NCBI RefSeq assembly: GCF_026151205.1
Contig: NC_087084.1
Span: forward strand, 4,333,538 to 4,397,537
DNA from: Bolinopsis microptera
Lineage: Eukaryota > Ctenophora > Tentaculata > Lobata > Bolinopsidae
Length of the DNA stretch: 64,000 nt
Reading direction: 5' to 3'
The stretch's first letter is position 1. Every line of letters begins with the position of its first letter. The notes beneath the pieces were generated by a model. It was not told the origin of the DNA and made no database searches. It worked only from the letters and a program-made list of their open reading frames with translations. Made by a program: the position numbers and the translations under genes. Shown in pieces: positions 22,261 through 34,100 of the stretch.

Positions 22261-23082
22261 CAACTTATGCATTCAACCTATTAAAGATTTTTTCAAAGAT
22301 TTGTTTTCATGCTGATTGCCAAGCATCATCCTGGAGATGGAACTGTAACTCTTGAGTCTACCAAAGACTGCACCCAACATGTAGGAATACTTCCTAGTGG
22401 GGACATTAAAGGACCACACCAGACAGGACAAGGAGATCATGGTAAATTCTAAGTCAACTAGTCAGACGGAAATCATCTTCGAGATCTATCACTTTCTGGA
22501 TTATCATTCATAACCAGTAGTCAGCGCACCATTGATTTCTGCTTTCAAATGATAACTGCTAATACTCTTGTCGATTTTATTGCACAGAAACCAGCATTTG
22601 ACCGGGACCGGGACCGGGATAGCTCAAAATTGCCAATCCCGGTCGATTACTGGTGCATGCAACTGACCAGGTTTAGGTATCAGGTGATTTTTCCTGCAAT
22701 TTGGTAGTTGTGAAACATCACCTTGGATTTCTGTTGTCACAAAACGTACCTTTTTAGACCTTTTTCTCAAAGCATATAATAGCATATAATAGCATGTAAT
22801 CGCATATAATAGCATATAATAGCATATAATAGCATATAATCGCATATAATCGCATGTAATAGCATTCGATCACATATATAATCCATTGGGTGGGCGAAAA
22901 TTGTCCCCCCGACAATTGACCCCTCGAAAATTGACCCCCCGACAATATAATTTAATACAGCATCACTTCATACCATACTCCTCACGGTGCTCTTGATCTA
23001 GGAAGAATGCACCTTTGTTGTGGTGTGCCGCACTCCACATGAATAGATTCCCGGAAAATTCAGATGCTCTCCCCATAGCTAG

Positions 23083-23160
23083 TGGCACAGACGGGAATCG
23101 AACCTGGGACCCTGTGAATGCGAGGCATTTCACAAGCAGGCAGACTAACAAACTGTGCCA
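23083..23160 (-). ncRNA. tRNA-like sequence B (left arm)
   Basis: Reverse complement of 26379-26456. See that entry for the folding. Confidence 0.5.
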
Positions 23161-23341
23161 CATAGCCATTTATAACTATAATGTATTATTTTAAACTGAC
23201 AAGCTCGTAAATGAAATGTCAAGGTTACGTGACAAGTTAATTGACCAATAAGAAGCAAGTACGTCATAATAGCATCCGTTACGTGATATTCATAACGATC
23301 TTGTTAAACATGTTCATATTTTCATTTTAACAGCGGTCCAG

Positions 23342-23417
23342 CTGGAGCCTCAGGTTAGTGAGTTAACGGCAACTTTCCTATGCAGGACAATGCGGGTTCA
23401 AATCCCGCCTAGCCTAC
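23342..23417 (+). ncRNA. tRNA-like sequence C (left arm)
   Basis: Contains gcgggttcaaatcccgc, a perfect T-arm with B-box (GGTTCAAATCC), and an A-box-like caggttagtgag. The acceptor stem does not close cleanly. Mirror copy at 26121-26200. Confidence 0.5.
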
Positions 23418-24084
23418 TTCTCCAGATGGATCGCTCTTTTAAAACATTTAATTTTATCTATTTAAACGTAACAACCATTGGCATTCATTTAAATGCGATT
23501 ATAAGATATTTTATGCGATTATATGAATATATGTTGGAGATGGAACTATAACTCTTGAGTCTACCGAATGCGATTATATATGCTATTATATGCTATTATA
23601 AGCTATCATACTTACTATCATACTTTATCAAACTTACAGTTCAGTTACTTTATTTCACCAGGTCTACCTAAGGATCAATTATTCTTTGGTGGGGTTTCAC
23701 TTCTGGTATTGGCTTCATTCCCGTTCCTTTTCCTTATTCTTTATACTTATTTTTTATATAGTTTAATGAGATATCTTCATATGCGATTATATGATATTAT
23801 ATAATGCTATTATATGCGATTATATGATATTATATGCTATTATATGCGATTATATGCTGGCGATTGAACTGTAATTCTTGAGTCTACCGAATGCGATTGT
23901 ATGTTATTATTATATGCTATTATATGCAATTATATGCAATTATATGCTATTATTTGCTATTATATGCTATTATATGCTATTATAAGCTATCATATCTTCA
24001 TATGCGATTATATGATATAATATAATGCTATTATATGCGATTATATGATATTATATGATATTATATGCTATTATTTGTGATTAT

Positions 24085-24213
24085 TTTCAGTATTCATTCA
24101 GTATTCATTCAGTATTCATTCAGTATTCATTCAGTATTCATTCAGTATTCATTCAGTATTCATTCAGTATTCATTCAGTATTCATTCAGTATTCATTCAG
24201 TATTCATTTAGTA
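24085..24213. repeat. 11-bp satellite (attcattcagt), left arm
   Basis: About 11 tandem copies. The right-arm equivalent, with fewer copies, is at about 25566-25670. Confidence 0.9.
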
Positions 24214-24784
24214 TTCACTCGGAAGCTTGCAGCTTCCGATGACAGTGTATCCAACCTGTTATCATGCTTGAATTGGTTTTGGACCTCTTCAATGCTTTTA
24301 ATTTATTTATTTATATTGTTATTTGGTACTATGAGCTGATATGTATATATACATACCGTATCTAAAATTAAGCGTATAGCGAGCATATTTAACCATTTTT
24401 AAACAATAATGTATTGCGAGCAGCTGTAACTTAATAAATATCGCATAAAAATCACACAATTATAAGTCAAAACTAAAATTTTATTGGAGTATAGGTTAAA
24501 CTAAGATAAAATTAATGTCAGACCAGTCGCCACTCTCAGCAGTCAACCAGAGCTCATAAAAGCTTAACAGCGCCTGGGTCCGTTCACCAACTGTGCTAAT
24601 GTGAGTGGCGGTGTGGTAAAACCCATTTCAACAGCGTGAATATTTATCAAATACAAGCGCGCTAGCTGCTAGCATACTTGTATCATTTAATTCTAAATTA
24701 AATTTATTCGGATATATATTTATTGATTATGTATTGAATTGGTGATAAATAATAAAATTGTCTTTTCTCAAAAAAAATTGTCTT
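24214..24784. other. Unpaired centre of the giant inverted repeat
   Basis: This is the only part of the region with no counterpart in the other arm. AT-rich. It contains a duplicated attgtcttttctca phrase at about 24760-24790, right at the inner symmetry point. No gene seen. Confidence 0.6.
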
Positions 24785-25600
24785 TTCTCAGTATTCAATC
24801 AGTATTCGGCATTTATTCAGTATTTAGCGGACTTGTTCATGTGGAGTGTGACACATCACAACAAAAGTACCTCCTTCCTAGATCAAGAGTATCGTGAGAT
24901 TTGTCCATGTGGAGTGTGGCACATCACAAGAAAAGTGAATTCTTCCGAGATAAAGAGTATCGTGAGATTTGTCCATGTGGAGTGTGGCACACCACAACAA
25001 AGGTGCATTCTTCCTAGATCAAGAGCACCGTGAGGAGTATGGTATGAAGTAATGCTGTATTAAATTATATTGTCGGGGGGTCAATTGTCGAGGGGTCAAT
25101 TGTCGGGGGGGGGGACAATTTTCGCCCACCCAATGGATTATATGTGTGATCGAATGCTATTACATGCGATTATATGCGATTATATGCTATTATATGCTAT
25201 TATATGCTATTATATGCGATTACATGCTATTATATGCTATTATATGCTTTGAGAAAAAGGTCTAAAAAGGTACGTTTTGTGACAACAGAAATCCAAGGTG
25301 ATGTTTCACAACTACCAAATTGCAGGAAAAATCACCCGAGGACAATTTTCGCCTCGACAATTGACCCCCCGACAATATAATTTAATACAGCATTACTTCA
25401 TACCATACTCCTCACGGTGCTCTTGATCTAGGAAGAATGCACCTTTGTTTTGGTGTGCCACACTCCACATGGACAAATCTCACGATACTCTTGATCTAGG
25501 AAGGAGGTACTTTTGTTGTGATGTGTCACACTCCACATGAACAAATCCGCTAAATACTGAATAAATGCCGAATACTGATTGAATACTGAATGAATACTAA
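24785..25600. repeat. Nested inverted repeat at the centre of the palindrome
   Basis: 24785-25115 (from cagtattcaatcag to the gtcgggggggg run) pairs with 25350-25600. The left half itself holds three tandem versions of a gtgtggcacatcacaa...gatcaagag unit of about 73 bp. The loop 25116-25349 is a copy of 26640-26860. Confidence 0.75.
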
Positions 25601-26120
25601 ATGAATACTGAATGAATACTGAATGAATACTGAATGAATACTGAATGAATACTGAATGAATACTGAAAATAATCACAAATAATAGCATATAATATCATAT
25701 AATAGCATATAATAGCATATAATAGCATATAATAGCATATAATAGCAAATAATAGCATATAATTGCATATAATTGCATATAATAGCATATAATAATAACA
25801 TACAATCGCATTCGGTAGACTCAAGAATTACAGTTCAATCGCCAGCATATAATCGCATATAATAGCATATAATATCATATAATCGCATATAATAGCATTA
25901 TATAATATCATATAATCGCATATGAAGATATGATAGCTTATAATAGCATATAATAGCATATATAATCGCATTCGGTAGACTCAAGAGTTATAGTTCCATC
26001 TCCAACATATATTCATATAATCGCATAAAATATCTTATAATCGCATTTAAATGAATGCCAATGGTTGTTACGTTTAAATAGATAAAATTAAATGTTTTAA
26101 AAGAGCGATCCATCTGGAGA

Positions 26121-26200
26121 AGTAGGCTAGGCGGGATTTGAACCCGCATTGTCCTGCATAGGAAAGTTGCCGTTAACTCACTAACCTGAGGCTCCAGCTG
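26121..26200 (-). ncRNA. tRNA-like sequence C (right arm)
   Basis: Mirror of 23342-23417, with T-arm sequence gcgggatttgaacccgc as read on the plus strand. Confidence 0.5.
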
Positions 26201-26378
26201 GACCGCTGTTAAAATGAAAATATGAACATGTTTAACAAGATCGTTATGAATATCACGTAACGGATGCTATTATGACGTACTTGCTTCTTATTGGTCAATT
26301 AACTTGTCACGTAACCTTGACATTTCATTTACGAGCTTGTCAGTTTAAAATAATACATTATAGTTATAAATGGCTATG

Positions 26379-26456
26379 TGGCACAGTTTGTTAGTCTGCC
26401 TGCTTGTGAAATGCCTCGCATTCACAGGGTCCCAGGTTCGATTCCCGTCTGTGCCA
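26379..26456 (+). ncRNA. tRNA-like sequence B (right arm), 78 nt
   Basis: A perfect 7-bp acceptor-like stem (TGGCACA with TGTGCCA) encloses a T-arm with GGTTCGATTCC (B-box). The central hairpin tgtgaaatgc...gcattcaca has a 3-nt loop, not a normal 7-nt anticodon loop, and the D-arm is poor. So it is tRNA-derived (SINE head or pseudo-tRNA) and not a confident tRNA gene. Confidence 0.5.
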
Positions 26457-27566
26457 CTAGCTATGGGGAGAGCATCTGAATTTTCCGGGAATCTATTCAT
26501 GTGGAGTGCGGCACACCACAACAAAGGTGCATTCTTCCTAGATCAAGAGCACCGTGAGGAGTATGGTATGAAGTGATGCTGTATTAAATTATATTGTCGG
26601 GGGGTCAATTTTCGAGGGGTCAATTGTCGGGGGGACAATTTTCGCCCACCCAATGGATTATATATGTGATCGAATGCTATTACATGCGATTATATGCGAT
26701 TATATGCTATTATATGCTATTATATGCTATTATATGCGATTACATGCTATTATATGCTATTATATGCTTTGAGAAAAAGGTCTAAAAAGGTACGTTTTGT
26801 GACAACAGAAATCCAAGGTGATGTTTCACAACTACCAAATTGCAGGAAAAATCACCTGATACCTAAACCTGGTCAGTTGCATGCACCAGTAATCGACCGG
26901 GATTGGCAATTTTGAGCTATCCCGGTCCCGGTCCCGGTCAAATGCTGGTTTCTGTGCAATAAAATCGACAAGAGTATTAGCAGTTATCATTTGAAAGCAG
27001 AAATCAATGGTGCGCTGACTACTGGTTATGAATGATAATCCAGAAAGTGATAGATCTCGAAGATGATCTCCGTCTGACTAGTTGACTTAGAATTTACCAT
27101 GATCTCCTTGTCCTGTCTGGTGTGGTCCTTTAATGTCCCCACTAGGAAGTATTCCTACATGTTGGGTGCAGTCTTTGGTAGACTCAAGAGTTACAGTTCC
27201 ATCTCCAGGATGATGCTTGGCAATCAGCATGAAAACAAATCTTTGAAAAAATCTTTAATAGGTTGAATGCATAAGTTGGATCATATTCACCCTGCTACTA
27301 TATGCGATTATGTGCAATTATATGCAATTATTTGCGAGTATAAATAACAAAATGTGATTTTAAGAGATAATATACGTGATTATATATGTGATTAAATGTG
27401 ATTATATGCTATTATATGCTATTATATGCGATTATATGCGATTATATGCGATTATATGCTATTATATGCTATTATATGCGATTATTTTGCGATTATTTGC
27501 AATTTTATGCGATTATTGCTATATAATGGTTGTTGCATAGCATTATAAAACGTTTGTACTGCAGTT

Positions 27567-28256
27567 ATGAATTCTGTAACCTGCTCATTCTGTGACAAGT
27601 ATTTTGCCAATAAATATAGTCTGTCCTCACACATTAGTAGGTATCATCGAGAGAACCGAGAGTCAGATGAAAGTTCTGCAATTCTACAGCCACTGTCAAA
27701 AGCTAACTCAGATGCGACTGATGTCAAAATGGAGGGTCCTTATTCTGTATGTTCAGATGCTGATACAATAGTTTCTGAAGAATCTCAGCAAGGTGGTTCT
27801 AACTCTGATGTACCAGGTAGTGGTGATGATGAATTTAGTGGTGTAACAAGTAGCGATGATGACTCCAACAAAGAATATAGTGCTAAAGTGTTAGAATCTG
27901 ATACTGACTGGCAACACATAGGCAAGCGGAAAGGTGTACCAATCAAACAACCAAACAAGAAAAAGATATCGAAATTACTTAAATCTATAGACGTCCTGTT
28001 ACAAAGTAAATTGTGTAAAGAGCAAGATAAATGTTTTGACATGTTATTCTCATACATGATGAAAACCGAATTGTTTGTGGACTTGAAGCAGCGTTTCATT
28101 GACAACGGAAAAGACATAACAGGTATTTTAAGTTTGGAAGAACGAGCTCTATTGGATGCAGTTATCAACACTACAAGTCTATCTGATGTAAACAAACTGA
28201 TGAACGAAAACACAACTATTGTCGATAAGATTCTCAAACTTTATCTGAATAAGTAG
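27567..28256 (+). CDS. C2H2 zinc-finger protein encoded in the palindrome arm, 229 aa
   Basis: The protein opens with one classical finger, CX2CX12HX4H (Cys6, Cys9, His22, His27; sequence CSFCDKYFANKYSLSSH). An acidic Ser/Asp-rich linker (about 30-130) and a Lys-rich patch (KRKGVPIKQPNKKKISK, about 132-148, possibly a nuclear signal) follow. The C-terminal helical part (about 150-229) has LSLEERALLDAVINTTSL and ends LKLYLNK. I do not recognise the family. A single finger at the extreme N-terminus plus a helical tail suggests a DNA-binding protein that multimerises, which is inference. This copy is full length. The left-arm copy carries a stop and a third, 5'-truncated copy lies at 31191-31361. 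No introns are seen. Confidence 0.65.
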   Translation: MNSVTCSFCDKYFANKYSLSSHISRYHRENRESDESSAILQPLSKANSDATDVKMEGPYSVCSDADTIVSEESQQGGSNSDVPGSGDDEFSGVTSSDDDSNKEYSAKVLESDTDWQHIGKRKGVPIKQPNKKKISKLLKSIDVLLQSKLCKEQDKCFDMLFSYMMKTELFVDLKQRFIDNGKDITGILSLEERALLDAVINTTSLSDVNKLMNENTTIVDKILKLYLNK

Positions 28257-28460
28257 TTGGTGGAACTTGCAACTGTTATACAATGATTTATGTACCCAAT
28301 CTTACTCTTGATGATTTCAATTTATGATTATGGTGATAACAAAAAAAATATCAATTAAACGGTAGTTTTATTCGTCTCTTGAAATTCACCAAATTTATAA
28401 CACGCAAATTTAGTAGTTAATAATAGTCAATGGTATGGAGCCTTTGCTACCCCCTAGACT

Positions 28461-28537
28461 GCAGGGTGACAATGGGGTTCGATTCGCCCTGAACCTTTTG
28501 TGCAGAAGGCGAATGCTCTAACCACTAGGCTACCTAA
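28461..28537 (-). ncRNA. tRNA-like sequence A (right arm)
   Basis: Mirror of 21003-21076. On the plus strand it reads ggggttcgattcgcc, so a B-box-like phrase is present on that strand too. Confidence 0.45.
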
Positions 28538-29457
28538 CAGTTGTTATATCTTAAAGGGTGAAAATGTGGTTCAGATACTGTAGCTATTGCTTAAATGTCA
28601 GAAAATTGATGATAAGACTTGTAATTTCCAGGAGGTCGAGCGATGGTAACCCTACACCACATTTCGTTATGTCACCCTCTGTTTATTTGGAGTGGTGACT
28701 GGACCGGGGTAAATCGTGAAGAATCATTTGACCGGTAATCAAGTGACAGGAGCCTGCTTGGTAACCGTTTAATCAGACTTTAGATCCTTTAGACAGGATT
28801 ATTGATTCATTCATCATGACGTTCTGACGGGTAATCAAGTGACTCCTGTCATGTGATCTCGAGGTTCAAATAACATTCATGTCACATGATGCTTAAGCTA
28901 AACACGTGACCGGTAATCAAGTGACAGGAACCTGCTTGGCAACCGTTTAATCAGACTTTAGATCCTTTAGTCGGGATTATTGATTGATTCGTCATGACGT
29001 TCTGGCTCCTCATTGGTCAATTATCTTGTCACGTGACCTTGACATTTGATTGACGAGCTTGTCACGTGGTTACATGACATGTGATCTGTCACGTGACGTG
29101 CTGTCACGTGACCTGGGGGCGTGCTGTGAGTGGCTGGGTGCCACTTGATGGCGGGCCTTCACAACTTACATACTACTACTCCCTCTGTACATCACTACAA
29201 TCTTTGTACGTACGACCGCCCACGTGCAAATTATACGAGAAATAAGTGGTTACAAAGTATAACCATGGTATTGGTAACGAGGGTTGTTACACGCACGTCA
29301 CGACTCACACGTGCACGTGCAAAGATTGTTAAAACGGCATTTTTATTGGTTTTGTTGATATTACGTTGTGTTTAGTGCGAGCAACATTTTAATTTTCGGT
29401 TGTGTATGATAATTTTGACTCGATTTAAACTTACTAACAACAAAATACTTCCTCCCT

Positions 29458-29981
29458 TGTATCACGTGCATGGTGACCCCCACTGTCGCTTCACTGTAGA
29501 GTTTCGACGATACAGGGGGAGCCGCGCACTCGTGCGCGGCGGGTCATACAACGTACGACAATTCCTCCCTAGCTGTAACCACGGGTTTTCTAGTCTATAT
29601 TATATTTTAAACTTGACGAAATCCCCCCGGCAACGGAAAAATTACCAAAAAATGACTCAGGTAACACTATAATTGTAGCTGATTGCAAATGGAGTTGTAT
29701 TGAAACCTCGTATGATATAAAACACACTTTTTCAATATTACCTTGTCATACGTTGTATGACCCGCCGCGCACTTGACGGATGTTACTCGTCTAAATTTCT
29801 TCGAAGTAGCGCGCGCCGCTTTCTTCTCGAAATGTGCCCGATGGCAAGTGCTACGAAGTAGCGCGCGCCGGGCCAGATCATTAACAATGGTCAACCGCGC
29901 ACGAGTGCGCGGCTCCCCCTGTATCGTCGCGTCGAAACTCTACAGGGGTGAAGCGACCGTGGGGGTCACCACGTGATACAA
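29458..29981. mobile_element. Foldback MITE A (~524 bp)
   Basis: Termini tgtatcacgtg...cacgtgataca and long inner arms (tgacccccactgtcgcttca, gatacagggggagccgcgca) pair over about 85 bp. The arms contain the palindrome cgcgcactcgtgcgcg. No coding sequence. The second copy is at 32562-33085. Confidence 0.7.
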
Positions 29982-30110
29982 ATATTACCGTCGTATCCTC
30001 TAAAATCACCTAATTTGTCCAATTTTCAAAGGTTATGCCACTGTGTCTGTAGCATGTAGGGTCAGTGTCTGTGAAGTAGCTGTAGAAGGTGTCTGTAGAG
30101 CAGCTGGACA

Positions 30111-30257
30111 AAGGATTTCGCGATTATTTTTGTCAAAATTCGCGATACCGCGATTTTTAACAGACTATACAATATACATTAAACTATAAATCAAATTTGT
30201 CGCAAATAATGGGAAAAATCGCGATGCCGTACATGCCGCGATTTCCTTTTGTCCCTG
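30111..30257. mobile_element. hAT-like MITE B (147 bp) with 8-bp target duplication
   Basis: Ends CAGCTGGACAAAGG and, in reverse complement, CAGGGACAAAAGG, the CAG-type termini of hAT elements. ctgtagag occurs directly on both sides (30103-30110 and 30258-30265), the 8-bp duplication expected for hAT. Second copy at 33215-33361. Confidence 0.75.
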
Positions 30258-30290
30258 CTGTAGAGTGTGTCTGTGTTATGTAGAGGGTTA

Positions 30291-30482
30291 CTGTCACCAA
30301 GATGTAATTAGATCGAACGCAGAAATTAGATCTAACCGGTTCGATCTAGGAATTAGATCGAACGCGCGGCGCGGCGTTCAATGTATTTGTATATGTATCT
30401 CGCGCGAGCGTTCGATCTAATTCCTAGATCAAACCGGTTCGATCTAATTTTTGCGTTCGATCTGATTACATCTTGGTGACAG
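30291..30482. mobile_element. Foldback MITE C (192 bp)
   Basis: Ends ctgtcaccaagatgtaat / attacatcttggtgacag, with about 75 bp of near-perfect inverted repeat built from gatcgaacgc and aaccggttcgatct modules. The loop has only about 40 bp. Second copy at 33395-33586. Confidence 0.8.
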
Positions 30483-31135
30483 TGCGGGTTTCGAATAATC
30501 ATTTAGGGCCACCTATAGAACGTGTTAGAAAAGTCAAGTGGCAGTTGAGCGTAGAGTGATTGATCATCATTAAAAATTCAGGTATTCACTATTCTAGGTA
30601 GTGCGCCATCGACAGTGAGCCGCGCGTGCCGACTGTAGGATGGTTTTTTAGCGCTAATTTCGGCCAGCACAATTTTCTTCAAACAAATAGATATTGAGTA
30701 TCGTTCCCGACCTCCGATTGCAACAAAAATTGGTGAGCTTACTCATAGACTTACAAGGAAAGTGTCCGAAAAATTTAAAGCATATCCAACCATCAGACAT
30801 TATGTTACAGCTAAAAGCAGCGTATTTTGCCCCATTTTGATCATTATATCAACTCTGATATCCACCAAATTTTTCGGACAGTTGTAAAAGCCCTATTGGA
30901 AGGTCGTCGTCAATTTTCAGAATGATCTCATTCAAGGAACTGAAGACATATTCAAATAATACGACAAAAATCAACGAATTTGGTCAAATTTGGTCAAATT
31001 ACGCGACTTTTACAGCTAATTTTGCTCCAAAAGCCGCGCACCATCAAATATGGCACCTAGGCGAAACTCACTGATCTTTCCAAAAAGGTATGACAAATTT
31101 GGTATTGTGAAAATTCTCACAGTCTCTAGAAATAG

Positions 31136-34100
31136 GAGGTGCACCATAAAAATAAACTTGCTCGGATTTCAAAATTTTTTGTACCATTGTAGCAGCGTTT
31201 CATTGACAACGGAAAAGACATAACAGGTATTTTAAGTTTGGAAGAACGAGCTCTATTGGATGCAGTTATCAACACTACAAGTCTATCTGATGTAAACAAA
31301 CTGATGAACGAAAACACAACTATTGTCGATAAGATTCTCAAACTTTATCTGAATAAGTAGTTGGTGGAACTTGCAACTGTTATACAATGATTTATGTACC
31401 CAATCTTACTCTTGATGATTTCAATTTATGATTATGGTGATAACAAAAAAAATATCAATTAAACGGTAGTTTTATTCGTCTCTTGAAATTCACCAAATTT
31501 ATAACACGCAAATTTAGTAGTTAATAATAGTCAATGGTATGGAGCCTTTGCTACCCCCTAGACTGCAGGGTGACAATGGGGTTCGATTCGCCCTGAACCT
31601 TTTGTGCAGAAGGCGAATGCTCTAACCACTAGGCTACCTAACAGTTGTTATATCTTAAAGGGTGAAAATGTGGTTCAGATACTGTAGCTATTGCTTAAAT
31701 GTCAGAAAATTGATGATAAGACTTGTAATTTCCAGGAGGTCGAGCGATGGTAACCCTACACCACATTTCGTTATGTCACCCTCTGTTTATTTGGAGTGGT
31801 GACTGGACCGGGGTAAATCGTGAAGAATCATTTGACCGGTAATCAAGTGACAGGAGCCTGCTTGGTAACCGTTTAATCAGACTTTAGATCCTTTAGACAG
31901 GATTATTGATTCATTCATCATGACGTTCTGACGGGTAATCAAGTGACTCCTGTCATGTGATCTCGAGGTTCAAATAACATTCATGTCACATGATGCTTAA
32001 GCTAAACACGTGACCGGTAATCAAGTGACAGGAACCTGCTTGGCAACCGTTTAATCAGACTTTAGATCCTTTAGTCGGGATTATTGATTGATTCGTCATG
32101 ACGTTCTGGCTCCTCATTGGTCAATTATCTTGTCACGTGACCTTGACATTTGATTGACGAGCTTGTCACGTGGTTACATGACATGTGATCTGTCACGTGA
32201 CGTGCTGTCACGTGACCTGGGGGCGTGCTGTGAGTGGCTGGGTGCCACTTGATGGCGGGCCTTCACAACTTACATACTACTACTCCCTCTGTACATCACT
32301 ACAATCTTTGTACGTACGACCGCCCACGTGCAAATTATACGAGAAATAAGTGGTTACAAAGTATAACCATGGTATTGGTAACGAGGGTTGTTACACGCAC
32401 GTCACGACTCACACGTGCACGTGCAAAGATTGTTAAAACGGCATTTTTATTGGTTTTGTTGATATTACGTTGTGTTTAGTGCGAGCAACATTTTAATTTT
32501 CGGTTGTGTATGATAATTTTGACTCGATTTAAACTTACTAACAACAAAATACTTCCTCCCTTGTATCACGTGCATGGTGACCCCCACTGTCGCTTCACTG
32601 TAGAGTTTCGACGATACAGGGGGAGCCGCGCACTCGTGCGCGGCGGGTCATACAACGTACGACAATTCCTCCCTAGCTGTAACCACGGGTTTTCTAGTCT
32701 ATATTATATTTTAAACTTGACGAAATCCCCCCGGCAACGGAAAAATTACCAAAAAATGACTCAGGTAACACTATAATTGTAGCTGATTGCAAATGGAGTT
32801 GTATTGAAACCTCGTATGATATAAAACACACTTTTTCAATATTACCTTGTCATACGTTGTATGACCCGCCGCGCACTTGACGGATGTTACTCGTCTAAAT
32901 TTCTTCGAAGTAGCGCGCGCCGCTTTCTTCTCGAAATGTGCCCGATGGCAAGTGCTACGAAGTAGCGCGCGCCGGGCCAGATCATTAACAATGGTCAACC
33001 GCGCACGAGTGCGCGGCTCCCCCTGTATCGTCGCGTCGAAACTCTACAGGGGTGAAGCGACCGTGGGGGTCACCACGTGATACAAATATTACCGTCGTAT
33101 CCTCTAAAATCACCTAATTTGTCCAATTTTCAAAGGTTATGCCACTGTGTCTGTAGCATGTAGGGTCAGTGTCTGTGAAGTAGCTGTAGAAGGTGTCTGT
33201 AGAGCAGCTGGACAAAGGATTTCGCGATTATTTTTGTCAAAATTCGCGATACCGCGATTTTTAACAGACTATACAATATACATTAAACTATAAATCAAAT
33301 TTGTCGCAAATAATGGGAAAAATCGCGATGCCGTACATGCCGCGATTTCCTTTTGTCCCTGCTGTAGAGTGTGTCTGTGTTATGTAGAGGGTTACTGTCA
33401 CCAAGATGTAATTAGATCGAACGCAGAAATTAGATCTAACCGGTTCGATCTAGGAATTAGATCGAACGCGCGGCGCGGCGTTCAATGTATTTGTATATGT
33501 ATCTCGCGCGAGCGTTCGATCTAATTCCTAGATCAAACCGGTTCGATCTAATTTTTGCGTTCGATCTGATTACATCTTGGTGACAGTGCGGGTTTCGAAT
33601 AATCATTTAGGGCCACCTATAGAACGTGTTAGAAAAGTCAAGTGGCAGTTGAGCGTAGAGTGATTGATCATCATTAAAAATTCAGGTATTCACTATTCTA
33701 GGTAGTGCGCCATCGACAGTGAGCCGCGCGTGCCGACTGTAGGATGGTTTTTTAGCGCTAATTTCGGCCAGCACAATTTTCTTCAAACAAATAGATATTG
33801 AGTATCGTTCCCGACCTCCGATTGCAACAAAAATTGGTGAGCTTACTCATAGACTTACAAGGAAAGTGTCCGAAAAATTTAAAGCATATCCAACCATCAG
33901 ACATTATGTTACAGCTAAAAGCAGCGTATTTTGCCCCATTTTGATCATTATATCAACTCTGATATCCACCAAATTTTTCGGACAGTTGTAAAAGCCCTAT
34001 TGGAAGGTCGTCGTCAATTTTCAGAATGATCTCATTCAAGGAACTGAAGACATATTCAAATAATACGACAAAAATCAACGAATTTGGTCAAATTTGGTCA

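Larger units (their letters stand above)
20362..29174. repeat. Giant inverted repeat (palindrome), arms 20362-24213 and 25566-29174
   Basis: The left arm read in reverse complement matches the right arm almost base for base from agtagtatgtaag outward-in. It covers GTCACGTGAC-rich DNA, tRNA-like sequences, the C2H2 ORF, 10-bp satellites and the 11-bp attcattcagt array. The middle (24214-25565) holds about 570 bp of unmatched sequence and a second, nested inverted repeat (24785-25115 against 25350-25600). 25070-25330 is also a direct repeat of 26594-26860. The few differences I can see are single-base. Confidence 0.9.
28087..31190. repeat. 3104-bp tandem duplication, copy 1
   Basis: Starts agcagcgtttcattgac inside the C2H2 ORF and matches 31191 onward at a constant 3104-bp offset up to about 31135. 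The last 55 bp (31136-31190) are instead the inverted form of 34243-34300. Confidence 0.9.

Noticed and set aside
26379-26456. Functional tRNA gene
   Set aside because: Acceptor stem and B-box are good, but the anticodon arm and D-arm do not fold normally.
22020-27530. Short direct repeats with spacers resembling a CRISPR array
   Set aside because: Continuous 10-11 bp satellites without unique spacers, in animal DNA.
29130-29976. Several 67-90 aa open frames, repeated at 32234-33080
   Set aside because: They lie in MITE and CACGTG-repeat DNA, are conserved only because the block is duplicated, and match no family.
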